From Stramonita haemastoma (lineage: Eukaryota; Mollusca; Gastropoda; Neogastropoda; Muricidae), in the NCBI GenBank assembly GCA_030674155.1, contig CM060327.1:14171597-14186596 (forward strand): a stretch of 15,000 nucleotides of DNA, given 5' to 3'. Numbering within the stretch: position 1 is the stretch's first letter; each line of letters starts with the position of its first letter. This document shows positions 8,423 through 15,000 of this stretch, piece by piece. The notes beneath the pieces were generated by a model that was given only the letters and a program-made list of their open reading frames with translations, searched no databases and was not told where the DNA came from. A program made the translations under genes and the position numbers.

Positions 8423-8537
8423 TTAGGAGCAACTTCTGCAGTGGCTCAGCCATTCAATCAGCGCAGGGCAAGTCTCTGCTGCCACAGTTGTTGCAGGCAA
8501 AGTTCGACGGCTGGATAATGGCCTGGCTTTGCTGTCT
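8423..8537 (-). pseudogene. Relic of retrotransposon polyprotein C-terminus with zinc knuckle
   Basis: Minus-strand translation gives a short basic/polar lead (RQQSQAIIQ), then PSNFACNNCGSRD. After a one-base frame change in the linker it continues as ALIEWLSHCRSCS and a TAA stop (complement of 8423-8425). The pattern F-x-C-x2-C-G-x-(D/C)-x-(S)RIGL-x-SH-x2-x-C is typical of the zinc-binding C-terminus following the reverse transcriptase domain in many invertebrate non-LTR retrotransposons. Here the SRIGL motif is degraded to ALIEW and the frame is broken. No reverse transcriptase motif is visible upstream (higher coordinates), so the copy is 5'-truncated or too decayed. The assignment rests on motif memory; a search could overturn it. 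Confidence 0.5.
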
Positions 8538-9872
8538 CTGAACTGACATCAGAAACAATAGATCCACTTTTCAAACTTTGAAGACTTCAAATGAAAAAAG
8601 TGGCCTCTGTGGTCTACGGGGCTATAAACAACAAGATTTGATTGGAGCCGCAGACATAGATGATAAACTTAAGTAACCAGGTGCACAGGGGCTAATAACT
8701 AAGAGATAAGTTTTTTTGGTTTTTTTTAAGGACTTGAATAGTGTATTGGATTATGCACAATTCAGATTGGCTCTGGGTCGTTTTCTAGAAGGCTTTGTAG
8801 TATTATTAATTTCTTTGTTTTGTTCCTCACGACTCGGGAGATGTGGTGTAGCATTATGTACATATTCCACACACAGTGACACGGGTTTGTCATGAAAAAG
8901 AAGCTGGATTTTATTGTATCACACTGCAAGCTCCTACAAAAGCAGATCAGGCCCAAAATCATTGCGTAGTTCCTATCATCTTAAGTTAGCACATATCAGA
9001 GAAGCAGAATTAATGATTCATATTCCGTGAAAATTACCTCCTGACTCATAGGTGACAGAATTCGGAAGTAAGTAGACATGGGGGTTGTGTGCGGGTTATT
9101 GTTGTTGCTGTTGCTGCTGCTCTTGTTTTCAAACAAAATGTTATAACCACTCGTTTCGGCAATGTCATCAATCCTTTATTGCAGTATATTAGATACACTC
9201 TTGTGTTGGTTTACCAGTGTAGAAACACAAGCTGTCCCCAGAACATGCACAATTATGTGCATCTTTCTCTAACGTATGCTCCATTAATCTTTTTCTTTCA
9301 CCCATAAAACAAGCACGTGGCGCATATCCCCCTAACAGAAGAAGCAGGCGCATTAAATTTCCTTAATGGCTCTTCACGGATGAAAATGTGAATGCCTTCG
9401 TTTGTTCTTCCCGCGTCATAAAACACGTCTCAGGGAATGCATGTTTACTTTGTCTTTTTGGATATCATTCTTGTCTAAGGAAACAACTCTGACAATGAAA
9501 GTTTTCTGTTCATCCTGCCACATTAAAGTAAGATGTTAAAAGGTAGCTGTTCTTAGGAATCTTCTCATCACGTCCGTTGCTTCTCCTTCTTTCCCCCGAG
9601 AAAAAGAGACCTTTGCATTACTTTCCTAGCTGGAGACTGTTGGATTTTGCTTAATAGTGATTTGTTTATATGAACTAACATTACGTTTAACTGGATATTT
9701 TTTATAGTAGACTTTGGCAAAGTCGGAATGCGTGTACCCTAATGATGGGAACAATCTCACCGTGGGAGAACTTCTTAGCTCGAGGCAAGGAAAGGGTAAT
9801 GAATGTAAGTTTGAAGAAATCTTTTGTTATCAGATGAGATATGTTGAGAAATAGATAATATCGTCAAGTTGT
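8538..9872. other. Unassigned unique-looking spacer
   Basis: About 1.3 kb without microsatellite longer than a short GTT/GCT run (9098-9125). No open frame with domain features, no RNA gene and no paired splice sites were found. Confidence 0.5.
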
Positions 9873-9939
9873 TTTATGAACGGCACTTTTAGACCCATGT
9901 AGTAACGGGAACTTCGCAGAAAAGGAAGCAAACAAGGCA
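9873..9939 (-). repeat. Unknown repeat, copy 1 (inverted relative to 11330-11400)
   Basis: On the minus strand GCTTCCTTTTCTGC..GAAG is followed by TTCCCGTTACTACATGGG and TCTAAAAGTGCCGTTC. This aligns with 11335-11400 on the plus strand (TTTCCTTTTCT, GAATTCCGGTTACCACATGG, GCCTGAGTGTCCCGTTC). In both, the frame reads S-x-Y-(Y/H)-MGL-x-VPF. The family is unrecognised. Confidence 0.6.
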
Positions 9940-10400
9940 AATACCAGAAAGAAAAAGAAAAAAGAACCCCAAAAAGTATAGAAATAATACCACAGACTAC
10001 AGTGGAGAGTTTGTTTTTAAGTGGATAAGAACTTTTTCCACAAAAAAAAAAGCAAAAACGTATTTTTAAAAAGTAAGAACGGTTGTGGGTAAGTGTGTCT
10101 GTGTGTTTTTTCTTCTGCTTCTTTTTTTTCTTTTTTTTTTGTAAAGTAAGAACGGTTTTAAAGTAAGTTTCCTTTTGCCTTTTTATGTAAAGTTGAAGCA
10201 ACACAGCATGCATTGACCTACCTGCTTATAAGAGGATTTGGGAACAAAAAAAAACTTGTTTGAAAACACACTAGTTTCTCTGTTCGTAATTCTGTAGCAG
10301 AGATTTCTAGTAACACCACTCTTGTCACAGCTACTACGATCTGTCCGTGTGAAACTTATTCAGCAGTTTAGACGATTTCTTGCACTGATTTATTTATTAA
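9940..10400. other. AT-rich spacer with A and T runs
   Basis: Several A/T homopolymer runs, and a repeated GTAAGAACGGTT near 10073-10084 and 10146-10157. The 127-codon minus-strand frame at 9830-10213 is Lys/Phe-rich because of these runs. Confidence 0.5.
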
Positions 10401-10430
10401 TTTTTTTTTTTTTTGGGGGGGGGGGGGGGG
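10401..10430. repeat. Poly(T)14-poly(G)16 junction
   Basis: Fourteen T are followed directly by sixteen G. The G run is a strong G-quadruplex candidate and a likely sequencing or assembly weak point. Confidence 0.95.
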
Positions 10431-10512
10431 CTTTGCCAATCCATTTGCCCCTTTGCTCTTAGAGCAGGGGAAGATGGTAACCAGGGTGGGGGTTGGGAGA
10501 GGGTCTCTTAGT

Positions 10513-10526
10513 GTATATATATATTT

Positions 10527-10570
<44 letters not shown>

Positions 10571-10586
10571 ATATTAATATATACAC
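10513..10586. repeat. (AT)n microsatellite
   Basis: An AT run of about 74 bp with TTT and AAA interruptions. It is self-complementary and could form a cruciform. Open frames with Ile/Tyr repeats are translated repeat. Confidence 0.95.
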
Positions 10587-10703
10587 ACTTTTTTGTTATA
10601 CATAGGAGATTTCCTCTCATACAACTATATTGTATGATTGTTCCATTATGAGACTTTTCCGGAAGATACACAGTTATTTTTTTATTTCGTTTTCTACTTC
10701 CTT

Positions 10704-10706
<3 letters not shown>

Positions 10707-10754
<48 letters not shown>

Positions 10755-10758
10755 CTCT

Positions 10759-10800
<42 letters not shown>

Positions 10801-10859
10801 GTCTCTCTCTCTCTGTCTCTGTCTCTCTCTCGTCTCTTCGTCTCTCTTCTTCTCTTCTG

Positions 10860-10942
<83 letters not shown>

Positions 10943-10959
10943 TCTCTCTTTCTCTCTCG
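10707..10959. repeat. Compound (TC)n tract, about 250 bp
   Basis: A long TC array with interruptions (TCGTC, TTC, TGTC) in the centre and a purer block at 10864-10939. All bases in one strand are pyrimidines except sparse G, so it is a triplex candidate. Ser-Leu open frames here are not genes. Confidence 0.96.
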
Positions 10960-11086
10960 TTCTTTTCTGAAGAGTAGTGGGCGGATACGGATTAGTGTTC
11001 TTATACCCCCCCCCTTTCCCCCCCCCTTTTTTTAATCTTCGTTTTACATTGTAAACAAGTCTTTTCTAAAAGTTCAACATTCTCTG

Positions 11087-11174
11087 CAAAAAAAAAGAAA
11101 AACCCAGCAAAAGAACAACAAACAAAACAAAGAAACAACACCATAGAAACAAAACAAAACAAACAAAAAAAAAC
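11087..11174. repeat. A-rich (CAAA/CAAAA)n tract
   Basis: A purine-rich degenerate run of CAAA, CAAAA and CAACAA units. Poly-C and poly-T runs lie just upstream at 11006-11034. Confidence 0.85.
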
Positions 11175-11258
11175 GTCTAGTATACTTCCAAATCACTCAG
11201 AAGCGTTCTATTCTAAACCGTTCTTTGCTGTGTGTTGTAGTCTCAGTGTACATTTTCT

Positions 11259-11361
11259 CCCTTTTTTTTTCAATTTTTTTTTTACTTCCGTTTTATTATT
11301 TTTTTTACTTCCTTCCTTTCTTTCTTCCCTCCCTCCTGTTTTGTTTCCTTTTCTCTCCTCC
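11259..11361. repeat. Pyrimidine-rich tract
   Basis: About 100 bp, nearly all T and C, passing from T runs to TTCC/TTTC units and then into copy 2 of the unknown repeat. It could act as a splice-acceptor tract, but no exon is evident after it. Confidence 0.85.
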
Positions 11362-11400
11362 GAATTCCGGTTACCACATGGGCCTGAGTGTCCCGTTCTT
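11330..11400 (+). repeat. Unknown repeat, copy 2
   Basis: The plus-strand partner of 9873-9939. The core GAATTCCGGTTACCACATGG then GCCTGAGTGTCCCGTTC differs from copy 1 at a minority of positions, mostly transitions. A relatively GC-rich non-repetitive stretch follows to about 11545 and may be the rest of the element, absent from copy 1. Confidence 0.6.
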
Positions 11401-11545
11401 TTCTGTGCGGCTGTCCGCCCCCCTGCCGGTCACTAGAGCAGGGACAAATAGCTGGGGGGCTGGCTGTGTGGGCAGGCCTGGCTGACAGGGACTACAATAC
11501 AGGCTGACCAGGGGCAGGCAGGGGCTTCTTCTTCCCCTGTCTTCG
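11401..11545. other. GC-rich unassigned stretch
   Basis: Notably richer in G than its surroundings, with GGCAGG, GGGGGGCTGGC and AGGGGCAGGCAGGGGC. No coding signature is seen beyond a short frame. It may belong to the unknown repeat at 11330-11400. Confidence 0.4.
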
Positions 11546-11631
11546 GGGGTTCTTCTGTGTGATCTTTTTATATTTCTTTTTTCTTTTTTTAATATGGAAT
11601 TTTTAGTTTTGCTTACATGTCCACTAAGGGG

Positions 11632-11915
11632 AATGAGATAGCCCTGTGGTCAGAGCACTCGCTTTCCCCAAGCCAATGTTAAGCAGAATCGAGCGTGGTT
11701 ACCAGTTGGATAGGTGACCGTTTGCGCGCCTTGGTTTCGGTTCAGTCCCCAGTTCACCCAGCTGTTAATTAATGGGTAGCTATCTCTTTAGGGTCAGGGA
11801 GGGTAAAGCAGCGAGGAAGAGGAGATGGGCGCCGCCCTCAATATGCTGGCCCCCTAGAGAAGCTGAGGTTTCTTATGCCTCGCTTCCTTACTGCCACATA
11901 GGTTATGGTGCACTT
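11632..11915 (+). mobile_element. SINE with 5S-rRNA-like head and tRNA-like A box
   Basis: TAGCCCTGTGG at 11639-11649 is a one-mismatch tRNA A box. From 11675 the sequence follows 5S rRNA: AATGTTAAGCAGAATCGAGC, GTGGTTACCAG and TTGGATAGGTGACCG, matching the internal control region (5S box A through box C). The body contains TTCACCCAGCTGTTAATTAA then TGGGTAGC (11753-11780) and GGGAGGGTAAAGCAGCGAGG. It ends near ATGGTGCACTTTACC. The CACCCAG(C/G)TGT..GGGTA block is shared with the SINE at 870-1165, which suggests a common body domain on different heads. No clear target-site duplication was found, so the ends are approximate. Confidence 0.7.
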
Positions 11916-12056
11916 TACCTTTTGCATGTGATCAATTTTTTGTTTCTGTCTCTATCTCTGTGCCTTGTCTCTATGTGTGTCCCTGTTTGTGGTTGAGTGT
12001 TCAGTGCTATGTATGTGCTTTGCTCCCATTGTTTTCTTGACTTTCATGTTTTGTGT

Positions 12057-12164
12057 ATGTATGTATGTATGTATGTATGTATGTATGTATGTATGTATGT
12101 ATGTATGTATGTATGTATGTATGTATGTATGTATGTATGTATGTATGTATGTATTGTGTGTGTG

Positions 12165-12257
<93 letters not shown>

Positions 12258-12258
12258 A
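12057..12258. repeat. (ATGT)24 then (TG)n then (TATG)n
   Basis: About 98 bp of perfect ATGT units (12057-12154) is followed by TG runs with two TTG interruptions and a return to TATG units (12240-12258). It is a compound microsatellite. Confidence 0.97.
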
Positions 12259-12353
12259 TACGAGGATATATTGCAAGGTTAGTCTTGGCCAACACGTTGT
12301 TATCCTTGTATATATAAGATCATTCCTTCATTCATTCTCTGCCTTTGTCTGCA

Positions 12354-12444
12354 TGTCAGTCAGTCAGTCAGCCTGTCTGTCTCTCTGAAGGTCTGTCTGT
12401 CTGTCTCTCTTTCTCTCCCTCGCATACGCGCGCGTGCCCGCGTG

Positions 12445-12483
<39 letters not shown>

Positions 12484-12540
12484 ACACACTCACATGCGCA
12501 TGCACACATGCACGCACGCACGCAAGCACGCATGTACATG
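12354..12540. repeat. (TCAG)/(TCTG) units then CG/CA alternating tract
   Basis: TCAG and CTGT units (12354-12410) lead into ACGCGCGCGTGCCCGCGTGC (12425-12444), GCGCG and a CA run to 12478. Mixed CA, CATG and CACG units follow to 12540. It is almost wholly alternating purine-pyrimidine with high CG content, the classic Z-DNA-prone composition. Confidence 0.9.
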
Positions 12541-12654
12541 CCAAGTTCTTTGTCCTCCACAACCTGTATGTACAGGGGTGTTGTCTTGTTTCCTACAATG
12601 TGAACAATGACCCGCCACTACCTCAGGTGTTCAGTGCAGCATACTAGCCGGCTG

Positions 12655-12667
12655 GTGTGTGTGTGTG

Positions 12668-12722
<55 letters not shown>

Positions 12723-12880
12723 TGTCTGTGTGTCGTGTGTGTATGTGTGTGTGTGTGTGTGCGTGCGTGTGTGTGTGTGTGCGTTTGTGTGTGTGTATGT
12801 GTGTGTGAGTTGTGTGTGCGTGCCTGCGTGCATGCATGCTTGCGTGTGTGTGTGAATGCGTGCGTGCGTGCGTGCGTGCG

Positions 12881-12948
<68 letters not shown>
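12655..12948. repeat. Compound (TG)n/(TGCG)n tract, about 290 bp
   Basis: TG runs broken by short unique words (TGAATGTGTC, CATGCATGCTTGCG) and by GTGC units at 12857-12880. The last TG run (12889-12948) abuts the hexamer tail of the retroposon at 12949. Confidence 0.96.
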
Positions 12949-12952
<4 letters not shown>

Positions 12953-13040
12953 TCAAAGTCAAAGTCAAAATTTTATTTCCAGATGGTACTTTGAGTAAGC
13001 AACAAATTTGTTTTTTTTTTCATCAAAACATCTGTCTAGC
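12949..13040 (-). mobile_element. Retroposon 3' end with (ACTTTG)n tail
   Basis: On the minus strand the sequence reads GGAAATAAAATTTTGACTTT and ends in three ACTTTG units before a (CA)n run. An AATAAA-type signal followed by a short tandem-hexamer tail is typical of 3' ends of some invertebrate LINEs and SINEs. The 5' extent is uncertain; I place it near an A/T run at 13010-13020. Confidence 0.5.
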
Positions 13041-13220
13041 AAAGAAAACCCAAAATAAAACAAAAGAAACACCCCTCCCCCCAAAAACAACAACACTTAA
13101 ACAAAAAACAGACAAACAAAACTGAAGCAGCAAGTAAACAAGCAAAATACAACCAAGAAAACCCACCCAAAATATTTTTAGCTACAACATTGTTACAACT
13201 CAAAACAACAAAAACGTTAG

Positions 13221-13300
13221 AGTGTGTGTGTGTGTGTGTGGTGTGTGTTTGTGTGTGTGTGGTGTTGGTGTGTGTGTGTTTGGTTTTGTGTGTGTGTGTT
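13221..13300. repeat. Interrupted (TG)n microsatellite
   Basis: TG runs with GGT and TTT interruptions, preceded by an A-rich CAAA-type stretch (13041-13215) in which nothing else is recognised. Confidence 0.9.
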
Positions 13301-13434
13301 GTATTATTGTTTTTGTTTCTGTTTACTCAAGTGACATTAGATTGATATTTGGAATACTGGTTTTTCAAGAGTTTAACGCTGTTTTTTGCTGTTGGATTTT
13401 ATGCTTTCTTTTTAAGAAAATTTTCATAGTTTAT

Positions 13435-13660
13435 CCGGTTGGTCAGTTAGGGGCGTGGCAGTTGTTTGGTTGATAGATTTTTTTTTTATTGCTTGTGTGG
13501 TCTTTTGGTTGTGAGGTTGGCTGGTTAGTTGATAGGCTGGCTTGTTGGTCAGCTGGTTGGGTGCTGGTTGGTTGGGTGCCTGGTTGGATGGATGGCTTGT
13601 TGGATGGCTATGTGGTTAGTTGGTTTGGTTGGCAGGCTGTTTGGTAATCTGTTCTTGTTG
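13435..13660. repeat. Degenerate GGTTGG / TTGGCTGG minisatellite
   Basis: Repeated GGTTGG, GGCTGG, TTGGTTGG and GGATGG words on the plus strand. Position 13555 onward reads GGTTGGGTGCTGGTTGG, four GG pairs with short loops, the arrangement of a two-tetrad G-quadruplex. It lies just upstream of the putative splice acceptor at 13707. Confidence 0.8.
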
Positions 13661-13708
13661 TATTGATTAATTAATTAGTTGATTACTTAATGATATTTTC
13701 TTTTTCAG

Positions 13709-13795
13709 GATCGTCCAGAGGGGTCAGCAGACACTCCAATAGAATCAGAGAAGAAGCGGAATCCTTGGAATAGTGTGAGAAGACAAGGATGTTGA
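13709..13795 (+). CDS. Putative terminal coding exon, unknown protein C-terminus
   Basis: A good splice acceptor precedes it: a TTTTCTTTTTCAG tract ending at 13708, with branch-point-like TACTTAAT about 20 bases further upstream. In phase 0 the exon is open for 28 codons and stops with TGA at 13793-13795. The peptide starts DRPEGSADTP, is charged, and ends in a basic segment with KKRNPW and RRQGC-stop. The phase-2 frame is also open for about 20 codons, so the phase is not settled. The sequence downstream has the look of a 3' UTR and carries AATAAA at 14271. No family is recognised. Upstream exons would lie beyond a long repeat-filled intron; the speculative 2010-2059 exon cannot be linked with confidence. 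Confidence 0.33.
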   Translation, partial: DRPEGSADTPIESEKKRNPWNSVRRQGC

Positions 13796-14295
13796 GAACC
13801 TTACTGAGATGATCTGTGGGAACTATATGGTCCTACCCTCTATTCCTCAGTGTGAAATCAAGACACCACCTTAATTAAGAGAGAGTCTGTCGACGTGGAG
13901 CGACTCATCTAGAGAGGTCAATTCTAGTATTAGTTTTCAATGATCCGGAATAGTAAGGCTTGGAAACTGCCATGTCTCACACGAAACTAAGCAAAGAAAG
14001 TTTACTGCTCTCAGGGTAACCTGTTTTGTGTTGTTCATCATATATTCTTCAAGTTACATTGATTGAAAAAAAAAAGATCGTGATCGTTGTGGGTTTTGTT
14101 ATACCCTCACCTTTGGATCTAGATATGTGACCGTTAGCTCTGTTTTTTGTTTTTGTTTTTTGAGTGTTTTGGTGCGCCATCTTTGGATTTTGGACATCTG
14201 TACAGCAGAATTTTGTTCTTCCTTGAAACGCTGTCAGCTCATCTGACCCTAAGTGGTCAGTTTAGTTCTGAATAAATTGTGCACTAACTCTAGAC
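13796..14295 (+). other. Putative 3' untranslated region
   Basis: Unique-looking sequence of about 500 bp between the stop at 13795 and the polyadenylation signal, with stops in all plus frames. Its lack of microsatellites sets it apart from the rest of the window. Its status depends wholly on the exon call. Confidence 0.3.
14271..14276 (+). terminator. Candidate polyadenylation signal AATAAA
   Basis: A canonical hexamer in TTCTGAATAAATTGTGC, about 475 bp after the putative stop codon. The downstream GU-rich element is weak, so the cleavage site, expected about 15-25 bases later, is uncertain. Confidence 0.35.
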
Positions 14296-14848
14296 CAGAA
14301 AAGATAATGCAACCCAGCCTAGGAAGAAGGAATCTTCAGGACACACTATTTCTTGCCCATTCCGTACCCTGAACTAACTCCACGTCTTCTGCTTTTTTCT
14401 TCCCACGGTGTCATACCAAATATGGGGTGACTTTATGTTCCAAGTGGTTTTCTCCTCAGTTTCTTGGCCAAAGTTTGCTTTTTTGTGTGTGTCTTTAGTT
14501 GATATACAGTGTGTTCTTTCATCAACCTTTTCGTGCATGTGTTGGTTTAAACATTATTATTCAACACACACACATCATAAGGAAATAACGACACAGTATG
14601 GGAATAGGCATCAAACTTCAGCTTATTCAGCGTGTGTTGTACTTTGTACGTTGACTACCTTTCATGCGTACGTTCAAACACCTTTGAATACTCTATACTA
14701 CAAAAAGAACAATCAGTATCATGTTCCCAAAATCAAAGACCTGTACTAGTTCCAGACTCCAGGAGTATACAATAAGTCCAACCTTACCTACCAGAGGAAT
14801 GGAGTTGCCTTCGTAGAAAGAAACAAAATCTCACTGATGTCTAGTACC
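14296..14848. other. Unassigned spacer
   Basis: No recognised gene or repeat. A 113-codon open frame at 14408-14749 lacks domain features. On the minus strand a strong donor-like TAG|GTAAGG lies at the complement of 14782-14790. Confidence 0.45.
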
Positions 14849-15000
14849 ATGAAATGGAATCTTGGAGGAAGAACTCCAGCACGTTCATATCCCAGCTGTA
14901 CTTGTGATGGATTACCGGTGTCATCTTCATCGTCGTCGTCGTCGTCGTTGTCATCGTCGTCGTCCTTGTGTGGAGTATGGTGGTGTGGAGTACGCGGATG
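14788..15000 (-). other. Open frame at window edge with acidic tract (possible exon)
   Basis: The minus-strand frame is open from the window edge to a TAG (complement of 14788-14790). It encodes a His/Pro/Thr stretch, an acidic run (DDDDDNDDDDDDEDD) from the (TCG)n tract, then about 40 mixed residues ending KATPFLW. The stop coincides with a donor-like TAG|GTAAGG. A second minus frame is also open, and the plus strand is open from ATG 14849 (MKWNLGGRTP.., then poly-Ser). Three open frames over one trinucleotide repeat argue for chance, so this is a weak call. Confidence 0.15.
14927..14965. repeat. (TCG)n trinucleotide repeat
   Basis: Interrupted CGT/TCG units (TTG and TCA interruptions). Read as Asp on the minus strand or Ser on the plus strand. 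Confidence 0.93.

Noticed and set aside
8084..8518. 144-codon plus-strand frame, the longest non-repeat frame
   Set aside because: It lies antisense to the minus-strand zinc-knuckle relic and its 3' flank. The peptide has no recognisable domain.
12057..12258. Regularly spaced repeats suggestive of an array such as CRISPR or satellite
   Set aside because: It is a perfect tetranucleotide microsatellite with no spacers or longer repeat unit.
14408..14749. 113-codon plus-strand frame
   Set aside because: No domain, no signal for translation, composition like the surrounding spacer, and located after the putative polyadenylation signal.

Overview
This window looks like non-coding DNA from a eukaryotic, probably invertebrate animal genome. 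A mollusc, perhaps a gastropod, is my best guess. The guess rests on the tRNA-headed and 5S-headed SINE types, retroposon 3' tails ending in simple repeats, very dense dinucleotide microsatellites and AT-rich spacer. It is inference; no gene pins the lineage. There is no sign of bacterial gene organisation, and nearly all long open frames are translated microsatellites or chance frames. Layout: positions 1-400 hold (GA)n, (ACAG)n and a 104-bp (CT)n tract. A clean tRNA-derived SINE lies on the minus strand at 870-1165, flanked by a perfect 13-bp target-site duplication. From about 2395 to 4640 a local unit recurs three times: a short conserved module, then a purine microsatellite, then a retroposon on the minus strand. 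In the first two units the retroposon is a complete tRNA-headed SINE. In the third it is a headless 3' tail, which is itself duplicated about 167 bp further on. Two more diverged copies of the conserved module lie near 5400-5660 and 6280-6625. Positions 5690-7100 are dominated by (TG)n/(CA)n arrays and include a 139-bp foldback structure. Positions 7100-10400 are mostly unique-looking spacer with a plus-strand retroposon tail (7466-7575) and a broken minus-strand zinc-knuckle C-terminus of retrotransposon type (8423-8537). A pair of inverted copies of an unknown repeat sits at about 9873-9939 and 11330-11400. Positions 10400-13300 hold T/G, (AT)n, (TC)n, pyrimidine-rich, (ATGT)n, (TG)n, CG-alternating and (CA)n tracts, a SINE with a 5S-rRNA-like head (11632-11915) and another minus-strand retroposon tail. 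At the right end a GGTTGG-rich stretch is followed by a good splice acceptor at 13707-13708, a 28-codon open exon with a stop, and an AATAAA at 14271. This is the best candidate for a real gene part, a terminal exon plus 3' UTR of an unidentified gene. The window edge carries a (TCG)n tract that is open on both strands. No set of genes works together here. The biology visible is retroposition, local duplication and microsatellite growth. The most interesting structure is the repeated module with two GATAAAC...ACAAAT half-motifs, spaced exactly 66 bp apart in two of its copies.
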